The notes under the pieces were generated by a model, which saw nothing but the letters and a program-made list of their open reading frames with translations, was not told where the DNA came from and searched no databases. Below are positions 31,068 to 42,315 of a DNA stretch of 64,000 nt, in pieces (position 1 is the first letter of the stretch; every line of letters begins with the position of its first letter). The stretch covers positions 293,501 through 357,500 of the forward strand of contig JACVVK020000152.1 of the NCBI GenBank assembly GCA_018292915.2, written 5' to 3'. A program made the translations under genes and the position numbers. Source of the DNA: Batillaria attramentaria (lineage: Eukaryota > Mollusca > Gastropoda > Batillariidae).

Positions 31068-32026
31068 GCTGCTACGCATCCACACTTTTTGGTTTAGTAT
31101 TTTTCATATGGAGAGAGCATTTTTTGTTGTTGCTCTATACGGCGTAAAACACCTGCGCATGCAAGCCAGTTAAGGAAGGTCTGTGGTGATCTCCATCTAC
31201 TACACATTTTGTGCACTGCAGCACTGGAGGTTTAATTTCTGTGAAACTTTTGTCACTTTTGTCACATGCCACCTGCTGAATGGACATATGTGTGCTGCGA
31301 CTGAAATGTTATACATGCAGAATGTAGATGTAGTGGGATCTCATTTACACGTTTTAAGTTGAAAGTTTGTTTTAAACAAATTGGTGGAAGATTTCACACA
31401 GATTACTGGTATGCATGAGTTTGTGGTCACTCAAAACTGCTTTGGAGAATCAAACTCGCTGTGATGTTTTTTTCCCATTTCTGTACTGGGAATGAGGATC
31501 TTGTGACAATTTTTGAAGTGTGCACATTTCTGTGCTGTTCTTCAGAATAAGTATTTTCTTTTCATGCATTGTAAAGCAGTACAGTAGCCTGCACCCAGCT
31601 GATTTAAAAAAAATGTGTATGAACAAACAATACGATGGTAATTTATACTCGGACATGCTGTTGCTTGGAAATGTACATGTACCAAGAAATTTGTAAATAT
31701 TATGAATTTATGCTGGGGTTTTTTTCATGCCTGTATATTCAAGGAACTTGCTATTTCATGTAGTTGTTGTGACACATCCCTAATGGGATTTCTGTCCAGT
31801 TGGTGTTGTGTACCAGTTGTTCATGGGATCAGTGCAAAAGAAAATCCATTAGATGGTCTGTCAAAGTCATTGTAGACTACATACTTTTCAGTATGGTCTG
31901 TGTTTTAAGTCACTGCGGAATATGTCTTGATTAGCACACTGTGGCTGTGTTTAAAGATCTAAGCTCCCAACATAAAGCTTTCCGAAGTGTGAAAACATCA
32001 TACAGAGTCGACCGTGCAAGCACAGT

Positions 32027-32268
32027 CAACTCTGTCACAGTTGCAGAGTTTTCAGCGTCCCTGAAACCCCAATAAAAGCCAAGGGCAGCCTGATTCACAG
32101 CTCAGTTTGTGTTTTGACACTGAGCGAGAAAGATCGTGCAGCACTCAACATCCGCTATATACTCTAGCGATGTGTCTCGCTCACTGAACAAAAGCCAAAT
32201 AGTCATTTGTGCTCTGGATTTATAAGGGTCCCCGAAGCACTGAAAACTTTGCAACTGTGACAGAGTTG
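32027..32268. repeat. Long imperfect inverted repeat (foldback element) in the ARMH3 3' UTR
   Basis: The left arm begins CAACTCTGTCACAGTTGC (32027) and continues for about 29 bp. The right arm at 32240-32268 is its reverse complement with one mismatch. Further inside, CACTGAGCGAGA opposes TCTCGCTCACTG. The unit is about 242 bp with no coding potential and resembles a foldback MITE. One arm is immediately upstream of the AATAAA at 32071. Confidence 0.8.
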
Positions 32269-32355
32269 CCTGGATTATGCAAAGTGGAAGGAGTCGCAGT
32301 TTTAATAAACGCAATGTTTGCAGCTTTTTGCTGAGATTGCAGACCTTTAAGAAAG

Positions 32356-32395
<40 letters not shown>

Positions 32396-33806
32396 ACTGG
32401 CAGAGCATTACTTGAAATAATTGCTGGCAGTGGGTGCTGGTGGGGATGGTGAACTGTGAACATGATTGCGATTGCTTGTTTTGGGTTTCTTACATCTGTG
32501 GGTTGCAAGTGACTGACAGTCGAGGCCAGACACCCAGTGGTGTGAGACAGCAGGTGTGTGTGTGTGCACACGCGCACGCACATACTTGTGTGTGTGTGTG
32601 TGCACATGGGACAGTGAATGCGTTCTTGAATCGTCGCAGATGCTCGTGTTCATGGTCGATTCGTATCTCGGCTGAAAAACAATGCATTTTTTGTTCTTTT
32701 TCTTAGTTATGCTTGAAGTGGTGTTCTTGTATGACTACATGTTTGATCTAAGGTGCTACTGGAACCCATTCTGAAACTTGCCAGCGTAGCTCACAAGAAC
32801 ACTGGCTTTTCTGTTGTGGTGGTCAGAGCAGCAAAACTTTGCAGTACACGTAATCAGCATGAAGCTGTGTGTATGACAGAACCTGTGGAAATGTAAAACA
32901 TCATTATCAGTAACAGTGTGGCTTTGACGATCAGCCTATCTTTGAACCCTCTTACACAGTTCTATTTCACCAGAATGTATGTTTAGTGTTGTTTGTCACA
33001 TTGCCAAAACTCTGTCCCATCTCCTTTTTGCTCTCAACTGTTGTTCATTTGTTGAAATCTACTATCCAATATGAACAACAAAATAAAAAACAAAAGAAAT
33101 GCAAACCCACAACCAAACATAATCTCAGTATGATGGCAATGTATATATATATTAGGTGTTCTGAAGTGTTCCACAGCACAAGTGGCATATTGTATATGTA
33201 GGATAATGTGCGATTTCCATGACAGTTTGCCTACTCGTCTGTAAATACAGTCCAAACATCTTCACTTTGAAGTATCTAGTCTTAGCTTGATGTTGCAAGC
33301 CAAGCCTCAATTTTACCTGACCATTCTTTCCCCCGTCTTTGCTGAATTGAGAGCCTGCTAACATCTTGTTCAGCTTGTTAAATTTACCATTGACTTGTCC
33401 TGTTTGAGGACCTTGGCCCCTATTATTGCTGTTAGTGGTGTGACTGTAAATGAAATAGTTGTGAAATGGAACACGGATGTCAAGCGTTTCAGTAAGTGTC
33501 CAGCAGGCTTGGTGTTATTGGAAAAGTCATGGCAATTACCCGGTATAACTGGACAGTGTACAGATGCTTGTGAAGAAAACGCAAGTACTAAGTATGGGTG
33601 TAGTGTTTGATTTTGTTCAGCACAGTGCAGCTGAAAACTACCTTACTGACACAGCTACACACGGTGTGGTTCAAAAGAGAAACACAATTGTAGTCCTTAA
33701 AACCACACTATGTGCAACTGTTTGTCCAAAAGGCAGATCTTGTATGTGTGGCAACAGTGAGATGCGGTGTATTCTTTGCAATACCTTCTGTGAAAGGTAG
33801 TCGGTG

Positions 33807-33816
33807 AATAAATAAA
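33807..33816 (+). terminator. Candidate distal poly(A) signal of ARMH3 (two overlapping AATAAA)
   Basis: GAATAAATAAAGG contains two overlapping AATAAA hexamers, followed 20-45 bases on by a T/GT-rich stretch (TTTTTGTCGTTGTTGTTTTC) suited to cleavage-factor binding. This makes it the best-formed candidate end for the ARMH3 transcript. The hexamers at 32071 and 32304 remain alternatives. Confidence 0.5.
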
Positions 33817-33864
33817 GGAACAGATGCAAGCTGATTTGAGTTTTTGTCGTTGTTGTTTTCAGTG

Positions 33865-33870
33865 TTTATT
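33865..33870 (-). terminator. Candidate poly(A) signal of SNAPC1
   Basis: TTTATT on the plus strand is AATAAA on the minus strand, 429 bases beyond the SNAPC1 stop codon. It faces the ARMH3 signal at 33807-33816, so the two transcripts would end within about 50 bp of each other or overlap slightly. Confidence 0.55.
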
Positions 33871-34298
33871 TCAACATCTAACCTGCAACAATACACTTTC
33901 ATGTTAAGTTTACAGTAAAACAATGACCTATACAAGCAGCCTTGGATAAATGCTGAACGGACACTTGACATAACACATTTGGGTAACAGCCAGCCGATGC
34001 GTTTTGAACATGTCACACTGATGTGTGAAGTTTAGACTTGGGGCCAATTGCATGAGTGTGTATAAATTTTGAACATACCTGCCTTTGCTTAGACCCGCCA
34101 CGTGCATAACAAAGAACATGCGTCCTAACAAATTTCTAAGTTTCATAAAACTTGCACCTTTCAAACTTTGAAACTTTCAAACAGAGAAGTTGTACAGGTA
34201 GAACTGTTTCATCAAACTTATTCTTTAAAACAGCACAAGGAGGTTTGTGTGAAAATGAAGTAAAATGCCCATTTTCAGCAGCCTGAAAGTACATCTAA

Positions 34299-37200
34299 TC
34301 ACTCATAGTTTTTCCCAATTTTGACCAGCAGTGGTCTCACAATGGGGCCTTTTCCCTTTTTCCCCTTTGTTCCTGGTGGTCGTCCCCGTTTCCTTTGTGG
34401 CTGCGGAATAGTGTCCGTCTTCTTTGGTCTGCCTCTTCCCCGTTTGTGGAAAAGCACTGGCAACGATTCCTCCTTGGATTCATTCTCATCGTCCTTGTCT
34501 TTATTCTCCATCTCAACTATGTCATCACCACTCTCATCACCGTCTTCTTCATCCAAGTTTGCAGCCTGTTCCACTGCTGCAGATTTTCCTGGCAACTTTT
34601 TCAGTTTTGGTGGTCTCCCTCTCTTCCGTGAGACTTTCAAAGTTGCTTCTTTTTCAAGAGAACTCGGTTCTTTCATTGCTGCCTGATCAGATTTGCTGTC
34701 AGCTTCAAGGTGTTCATGATCATCATCATCATCATCTGCAGTTTGTTTTTTTCTCTTCACGGGTTTTATTTGGTCGTCTTTCTTTCTCTTTGGTGGTCGA
34801 CCCCTTCCTCTTTTGGGTGTAGTCGGTGAAAGTACAGCCTCCTCTCCAAAACTTTTGATATCATATTCACCCATTTCTTTGTCCGATGCAGGTGCCACAG
34901 ACTCGTCGTCCTCTCTGTCCTGGCTGGCTGACTGCTGCCTCAGACGACCTCTCTCCTGCTTGTGATCACCGCCACTCTCATCTCTGTCCTTCAGCAAATC
35001 AGCAGCTTGCTTTCGAAGTCCAAATATTCTCTTGGTCCGGTTTGGAGAGGTTACTCCGCCTGTGGCTGTTTTTGGTGGTCGTCCTGGTCTGCGACCTACA
35101 AATGCAAGAGAAAAAAGCAGACATGAGCTCCGCTGCACAAAAAAGTAAATTAATACTTTGGCAGGACATTTTGTTTACCAACCCTGAACTGAGTGTACTG
35201 AAGCTACACTACCTACACAACAAAATGCATAGGCTGTTAGAGTACATTCAATTCAAGGTTTTTATTGTTATGCACATGAAAAGCACCAAGACAAAATGTA
35301 AAAAAGAAAAACAGGAGTATATTCATGTGGGAGAGAGAAAGAAAACGAGAGGAAGAAAGCTAAAGGCAGAGGGAGAGCGAGAGAGAAGAAACTCATTTGA
35401 TTTACCACTGAACAAGACTACAAGGTAGCAGGAAACTTAAAGAAACACAAGAAACCTGTTAGAATGCATTAAGTACAGTTTGTCTGATTCACTCACACCA
35501 CTGAATTCTTGACTAGTCTCCAGGATAGATGACAGTTGATAAATCGTTGAACAGTATGATACGGACTTTTAGTTTTATGTGCTACAGCAATAAAAAAAAT
35601 TCTTGGATACTGCAAAATGGTGGAGCAAAAGCAAAAGCTTCATATTAAATGGAATCTCAAACCTGAAAAATGAAGGACTGTGACAAAACCAGTGTAAACC
35701 AACCTGTGCGAGATTTGACGGTCTGTTCCACATGAGGCATGTTCAATAACTGGCTACCACTCTGTGTCTCCGAGTTTCCTTTCAACTGCTGTTCCTCTGC
35801 ACTTTCATTTGCCAAAGTAAGCGGCAGCTGGTCTGCTGTGTTATTTTGGGGGACCTTTTTCGGGCCTGAGGACATACAAAGCACAGGCTATCACCCCTGA
35901 CTGTATCAAGGTAACACTGCTACTAACTATATATATGTCTGCAAGAAAATAAAAATAATACATTCATCTACAATTCAGCATTTTTCCAAGACATCTGACT
36001 GCCCCCCCCCCCCCCTCTAATTATCAGTTTTAGTTAAAGGACTTCAACAACATCTGACTGCCCCCCCCCCCCCCCCAAAAAAAAAACAAAACAAAAAACA
36101 AAAAAAACACACAAAAACAAAACAAAAAAAAAACACAAACCAAACCAATAAAGATTACCATCATCCAGGGTTTGTACAGGATTTTGAGAACAAAATTCAA
36201 AGACTTTTTAAAGACTTTTCAAAGACCAAAAATAAAAATTCAAAGACCCTGCTCTCGTGGTCGACTCGCGAGTGGAGCGAAAGGAAAGGCACAGTGACAC
36301 GGCCAGAGATGCGCAAACAGTGAGCTGGCCCCGAAAATACGGTCGTGGGGGAAAAAAAAAAATCATTTCGCGATTTTTCAAAGACTTTCAAAGACATTTT
36401 TTCAAAACATCGACATTTAAAGACTTGAAAAAGGGTCTCCAAAATTCCAAGACTTTCAAAGACATTCAATGCCTGTACGAACCCCGTCATCACCATTCTT
36501 CAACCCAAGTGATGTTTAAGGACTGACAGTGAAGAAAACAGACCACCATAAAAAAACTTTAATTGACTGATCAAGAGAGCCATAAAAGGAAGACATACGC
36601 CCTCTGCCACGGGGTTTTGGGGCCGACACCTGTTCCGCTTCAGCTGCAGTGGGCTCCACAGTCAAAGTACGGTGTTTACGGCGCTGTACATACTTTGCTC
36701 CAGTATACGCCTGCTTTTTAAGTGCTGCTCTTCTCTGGCCAACAGTCTTTTTCTGGGGCTGTGAACAGTAATTTGAAAGAAGAATGTCACCTCTGAGACT
36801 TTTTTCATGGGTCTTGCTGAATTAATTTGTCTTACGATGAAAAAGCCACAGAGGTAGTCTGGACTATTGCAGGCTCAGCGCTACCAGGGTTAGAAAAGGA
36901 CCACTGTTCCATTTCACTTTCATAAAATCTACGCCACAAACTGAAAGAACACAAAAATGCTCATTAATTCATTATGCGGCTATATATTGCTATTACTGCC
37001 TCTGTAACTACTTACACATTGAAAAACAAAACAAAAAACACAGAGAATTCATTTTCACAGATCTATGCTTACTTCTTTCCTGCAAAAGATGGTGACTGCC
37101 AGTTTCCGCCAAATGCTTAGAGTTCTACTCGTACCTGATAATCTGGATCAGAGTCTTCTTCTTCATCATCTGAGTTTGCGGCAAACTCTTCATCGGAGGC

Positions 37201-40200
37201 AGATTTTCGTCTCTTCCTAGATCGCTGCAATTAGACGGGTGAGTGAATGTTATGACGGGACAGCTGCTGAAGTGCAGGCACATGATTAGTGCAGTTTTAA
37301 CTCAAGGCACCATGGATACTGTCGTAACAAAAATATTTCAGATCTTACAGAAACTGCTACGTAAGTCGTGGAATACATACTTTATGTAATATCTGTTTTA
37401 CTGGACCAAAGGCCTACACCCTTATCAATATCAGTAACTTCTTGATGACAGAAAAACAAACCGAAAAACCTGTTTGCTTTTTTTCATTTATGTTTACAAT
37501 GCCTTTAACTTTAGGCCGCTAATGAGGGTTTCTAGACCATGAAATCAATGGAAATTGGCAGATGTTAATCCTGCCTTACAGCAGAGCAAATTCATAAATC
37601 ACTGTATTATTCATTCACTTTTTTCTTCTACATGGTCACACTGAATAATTTACTGTCATTACCTGAATCAAGATAAACTAGGTTAGGCTAGATAACTAAC
37701 CTGTAAAGTCTGCTTCATCTGGCACCTCTCATGATGCTTGACAAGATGACTGTTGGGATAGCATAATACACATATTATTATTCACTGCCCAAACCTCCTT
37801 TCAGCGGTGAACTTTCTCAAACAAATCAGCAAACACTGCTGAAGGGATTGCCACTTTGATGCAGAGCAACACTACATACACAAACACAATCCCACGATGA
37901 CGCACAAGCGTCTGTACAAATGAAAGGCAGGTTATAGAGTTCTACAGCTAAATATAGCATACAACAAAATATCACATACTCAGCCACAGAATTTGGAAAC
38001 TTGTCTTGAAGGACATCCAGAGAACGGTCAGGTCTGTTGGCATCTGGACCAGCAAGCTTCACCTTCATCTGGTGGTACTGTGTGTGAATCATGTGCAATT
38101 GCTGCACAGACAGTAGGAAACTAAACACTTACATCGATCTTCTTGAAACAGGCAGTATGAAAATGACATTAAAAGTACATCCTCTCCCGTACAGGCGGCC
38201 AACCCATCCTTCATTTTTTTTCCGTGACAAGAGAGGAAACCATTTAACACAGTTTCCATTCACAGGGATACAGATTTCACTGTGAAATTATATGAAACCT
38301 AACCAACATACATGTATGTATACAAAACAGGATATATGGTCTAGTGGTTAAGGCATCCGCTATGGATTCCAAGGTGCATGCTCGATTCCCTGCTGGGCAG
38401 GAATTTGGTGGGATTTTTCTTCACCAAATTCTGTCAAATTCACGTTCAGACTCGTTCCGGTATGGGACGGCAAGTCACATCAAACTGCGGTACATCATAA
38501 AGATCACTGTATTTTACCCCTTCAGAGAGAGAGAGAGAGAGAGAGTAATGTTTTTAACACCCACCTCAAACACCTCCTCTGAGAATAGCTGATCAATGGA
38601 CTGCTTTTCTTCTGTCAAGGCCGACGACAATGACTTGCTGTCAGCCACTGAATCTGTGCCAATGCGCCCCCTTGTCTGCAACAAACTTCTCCATACAGTA
38701 ACAGTGGAAACACTTACTCCTGTAAAAAACTTGAGTAGAACTAGAAGTACACGCTCACATTGTTCACATGACAACTGTTGTAACCTAATAATTACACTCA
38801 TCTGGTATAGTTAGCCCTATAGGGGGTGCAAATGTATCACGGGCACTTGCAGGGGGAGCAAACTATGTATCACGGGCACTTGCAGGGGGAGCAAATGTAT
38901 CACGGGCACTTGCAGGGGGAGCAAATGTACCCCAGCTCCCCACTCAGCAAGGCGATTCTAACCCCGCTGCGTGGACCCTGAACCTTCAGCCCGGTCAACT
39001 TACAGGATATTTCCGCACGATTTCAAAGAAAGGCTAATTTCCAGAATATTAAAATGGATTAAAAAAAAAAAAAAAAAAAAAGAAGTACAACATCTTCACC
39101 ATCTGATGGCTACATTCATTTCATGCTTTGCGTAAGTTACAGTCGAAAACAAAATCAAGGGTCAAGTGGCTTCAATTCACGAGACCAAAATACAGGGTAC
39201 ATTTGCACCCTCTCCTGCAAGGTGAGGGTGGAATTGCCTTGCCAGTTGGAGAGCTGGGGTATATTTGCTCACTCTGCAAAGGACTAGGGTAAACTTTCTG
39301 AGTCACAAAAAGCCGGGAAACTGACCCTCAAAATCTGAATGGCCGGAAAGGCAGACTCCAGGGAGCCAGTGGAAGGAAGAACATTAAAGGGGGAGGGGGG
39401 GGGGGGTGTTCAGACGAAAACCTTTACCAACCGTAATACAACCTGCATTCCCATTTTGGACCAATCAGAGAAGCGGCCAGGCTTCGGCCCGCAAAGACAG
39501 CCTACCGCAGTGCTATCAAAAACGACTGAACAGTCCAGCGATAGACACAGACTCGCGATTTTTGGGCCGGAAAAGCAGGAAAGCACTTCACAGCCGGTTC
39601 AAAAAGCAGAAAGAGTGGCAGCCATAAAGACGGAACATGCCGGATGACAATCAAACCAAAACCGGAACAAACGTTGCAAGCACGTTGCTAAGCCGGAACT
39701 CGGCACATTCTGAATTTTCCCAGGCCGGAATTCCGGCCATAGCCGGAAAATTGGCACCCCTGTAAGCCGGAACTCGGCACGTTCTGATTTTCCCAGGCCG
39801 GAATTCCGGCCACAGCCGGAAAAGTGGCACCCCTTCATTTGCACCTCCTAATGGATGAAGTATGTATGCCAACTTAGCATCAATAACACATAGTGAGCAG
39901 ACAAACCAAAAGGCAAACAAAAAACTACCTCTTCAAGAGAATGACAGAATGTGAAGGCTCTGTCTGTCAACAATTTGCAAAAGATGTAGTTGGTGTCATG
40001 GTGGTTCTGCTGCTGAAATTCTTTCTGAATGTCCATGATGTGCTTCCAAGCTTCCCGAGTCACACGGATCTGTGAAGACAGACACTCATCAGCAACTCAA
40101 ACAGCACGATGTATTATGCAGACGGTGAATGTTAGTTGTTACTATTACAGGCACCATCCAACGCAAATTTCAGTTACAAGAACATTCAAAGCTTGTGAGT

Positions 40201-41143
40201 TATTTTGCATTTGACAACAGTTTTACTGGACCCCTTCTTGATGCAGGTCTGTAAAACTGTTTTGTAACTTTGTAACACTGAAGAGGCCGGCCTTGGTCTG
40301 CCTGTACAGACAAAAGGATGGGCATCTGACTGCTGCTGGTGATAATGAAATGTACCCCCCCAAAAAAATAAAAAAAAAATTGATAAATCATCAAAGATCA
40401 TCAAAGGCCAGGTCACCTGGACTCTAGGATGGCAGGGTTGAGTGTAATACAATCCATACAGAAGGTACAGGGCTCCCACTCGTGCTTGGAACCCATACGG
40501 GGGCAGGAACATCTTCAGGGCAATCTTTAGGCACTCCTCTACAAACTGTGAGAACAAAAATCAGAACATAATATTTCTAACATATGAACAAGTTACCGAA
40601 AAGTACTGTTGATATTAATATTTTAATTTCAGACAGAACAAGGTGGCAGAAACCTGAAGCATTAGTGTTAAAACATAACCTCTGTTGCACCACAAATCTA
40701 TGCGGCAGGTACAAATTAAAAAAAAAAGTTTTTCTCGACTTTTGTCGTGGAAAAAATAGTGGGTAGAACTAGAAAGCTCACGTGTTGTTCGAGCAAAGTG
40801 CCATAGTTAGATAGTACACATGTGTGAAGCTTTTTCCCCCTTGCTCATTTTGCACCTGACTACACGTGTAATTTGTAGAAAGTGAATTAATATTTCAGCA
40901 GCTTACCTCTTTAACCTCCCTCATGGAACTGCGACCAGCACAAATGAGAGACAGTTTCTTTTCTTGCCAGATTTTGGCGAAGCCTTCATAGCGCACAGAC
41001 TTGGTTTCTACAAAGCGCATCAGGATCTTCTCGAAGTCTGCCTGAACACCAGTGGCTGGAGCATATCTCTTGTTTTTGAGAATTTCTTTCTGTGCAGCAG
41101 TTAGATATGGTCGTGGCTGGCGCACTAAAGTCATTTCATCCAT
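34299..41143 (-). CDS. SNAPC1: SNAPC1 (SNAP43) orthologue with AT-hook-rich C-terminal tail, 10 coding exons, 665 aa
   Basis: Coding exons on minus: 41143-40907, 40545-40417, 40069-39929, 38675-38565, 38101-37980, 37749-37701, 37224-37135, 36758-36599, 35865-35704, 35095-34299. They sum to 1998 nt, or 665 aa, with every junction GT-AG and in phase. The N-terminal 170 residues match human SNAPC1 clearly: DFEKILMRFVETKSVRYEGF, LKMFLPPYGFQARVGALY, LLYGLYYTQ and TNYIFCKLLTDRAFTF. This region belongs to the snRNA-activating complex that binds the proximal sequence element of snRNA promoters for Pol II and Pol III. Human SNAPC1 is 368 aa; the extra length here is an acidic/basic tail from exon 7 onward. 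It carries six AT-hook cores (residues about 342-350, 401-409, 495-503, 558-564, 618-626 and 635-642; for example KRGRGRPPK and KRGRPPK). The ATG at 41143 is chosen because the longer open frame begins with GTG. Confidence 0.92.
36002..36077. repeat. Duplicated poly-C tract in a SNAPC1 intron
   Basis: CATCTGACTG followed by a 14-17 bp C run occurs twice, 59 bp apart, and is followed by an A-rich low-complexity stretch to about 36140. Confidence 0.8.
36166..36486. mobile_element. 321-bp inverted-repeat element in SNAPC1 intron 8
   Basis: The left end CAGGGTTTGTACAGGATTT is opposed at 36468-36486 by AATGCCTGTACGAACCCCG, about 15 of 18 positions complementary. The interior is built of many degenerate TCAAAGACTTT units plus a unique 90-bp core. 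TCATC occurs next to both ends, a possible partial target duplication. It has no coding potential and looks like a non-autonomous DNA transposon. Confidence 0.65.
38330..38545 (+). mobile_element. tRNA-derived SINE in SNAPC1 intron 4
   Basis: A tRNA-like head has the A-box-like TGGTCTAGTGGTTAAGGC (38337-38354) and the B-box-like GCTCGATTCCC (38380-38390). An unrelated body of about 130 bp and a terminal GA microsatellite (38523-38546) follow. The GA tail lies about 20 bp from SNAPC1 exon 4 (ends 38565). Confidence 0.65.
38820..39290. repeat. Inverted-repeat element with an internal ~30-bp tandem array, SNAPC1 intron 3
   Basis: Three to four copies of a unit containing GTATCACGGGCACTTGCAGG lie at 38828-38934. 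The following GCAAATGTACCCCAGCTCC (38921-38939) is opposed by GAGCTGGGGTATATTTGC at 39250-39267. GGGTGCAAATGTA near 38825 is opposed by TACATTTGCACCC at 39198-39210. The arms enclose an A run (39061-39080). The layout suggests a foldback element whose one arm has expanded by tandem duplication. Confidence 0.65.
39691..39838. repeat. 74-bp direct repeat, 2 copies, each with a 16-bp perfect palindrome
   Basis: AGCCGGAACTCGGCAC starts both copies (39691 and 39765). Each contains GGCCGGAATTCCGGCC, a perfect 16-bp palindrome, and GCCGGAAAA. The surrounding 500 bp of SNAPC1 intron 3 also contain many extra CCGGAA hexamers. Confidence 0.85.
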
Positions 41144-42092
41144 TATGAAAAAAAGAAGCAGGAACTTTTCGTACACCCCTGACGCGCCGCAACGCTTATT
41201 TCGCGCACTTGTCGGCGGTGTTGTCTGCCCTTGAGAATGGGGAGGCTACTTCCTGTTTTTGTGGTGGTTAGCTCCCATATAATTATAGCAGACGACATGT
41301 GCGTGTGCATAACTTCTCAATAAAACAGCAAAACAGCAATAATAAGCGTTGCAACAACAGCAGCAGCAAAGACGACGACGCTAACGATGACGACGCTAAC
41401 GTATGAGAAGCAGCAGCAACAACAACAACAAAAACAACAACAACTTGAAGCGGGTCAGCATCGACGGCCCACTGAGATGGAGTCGCTGCATTGAGTCGCG
41501 GCCCCATGCAGGCTACGTTACACAGATGCAAATCTGGAGGAAAACGCTATATATTCCTCTTACACATAACGCTGCAGATGACACCCTAGAAATGCTTTAA
41601 AATTCACCAAAAAATTCACAAAAATCAGGCAGCCATAGACTCATGCGTAGAGGAAATTTAAACAAATTCCAATGTTCCGTTTTTTGGCAATGTTGGCAGC
41701 GACCACATACCCCCTCATTCCACGGTCGTCTGCTGGCTCCTGTGCCAGCCGCGCATGAATACAAATAGTCCACAAGCCAGCCTCATTTTTCCCTAATTTT
41801 ACTATTACCTGGCATGTAACTTGTTTACAAAGCCAACAAAAAGCACCAGATTGCCATTGTTTACTCTGCACACAAATTTTAAAAGGGGCAAAGATTTTCT
41901 TGACTATATTTAGCCGAATTCTTACTACATGCCCCGGAAGCTAATACCGGTGTGTAGCCTGCACCGGCTTTATTCCGTTCGTTCCTTTCGTACCACTGCA
42001 AAAGTTAACCAGTCAGCCGGTCAGCCGAGAAATCTGTCAGCCCGTCAGCCGACTACTTAAGTCTCAGTCCGACTGTCTGTCACTGATGTGCC

Positions 42093-42134
<42 letters not shown>

Positions 42135-42315
42135 TGACGCACACACACACCGGCTGACTGACACACACAGAGCAGACCCCCCGCCCCCCTCCCCTCTACC
42201 GCACCCCCTCCCCCGCACCCCCTCCCCTCTACCGCACACACACAAAAGACCCCTCCCCCCCCCCTCAGTGGTGACCCTGACCGGCGTGTACTGATGTTGT
42301 CCTCAGTTGAAGTGT

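Larger units (their letters stand above)
31068..33830 (+). other. Probable ARMH3 3' UTR and downstream DNA
   Basis: No other coding exon was found here. AATAAA hexamers at 32071-32076, 32304-32309 and 33807-33816 (two overlapping copies) are possible ends. The last would give a 3' UTR of about 2.75 kb. The stretch holds a long inverted repeat (32027-32268) and TG microsatellites at 32357-32392 and near 32552-32602. Confidence 0.55.

Noticed and set aside
34321..35428. Several plus-strand frames over 34.3-35.4 kb
   Set aside because: They lie antisense to the long AT-hook exon of SNAPC1 and reflect its codon bias.
42097..42260. Thr/His/Pro-rich frame
   Set aside because: Produced by CA and C-rich repeats only.
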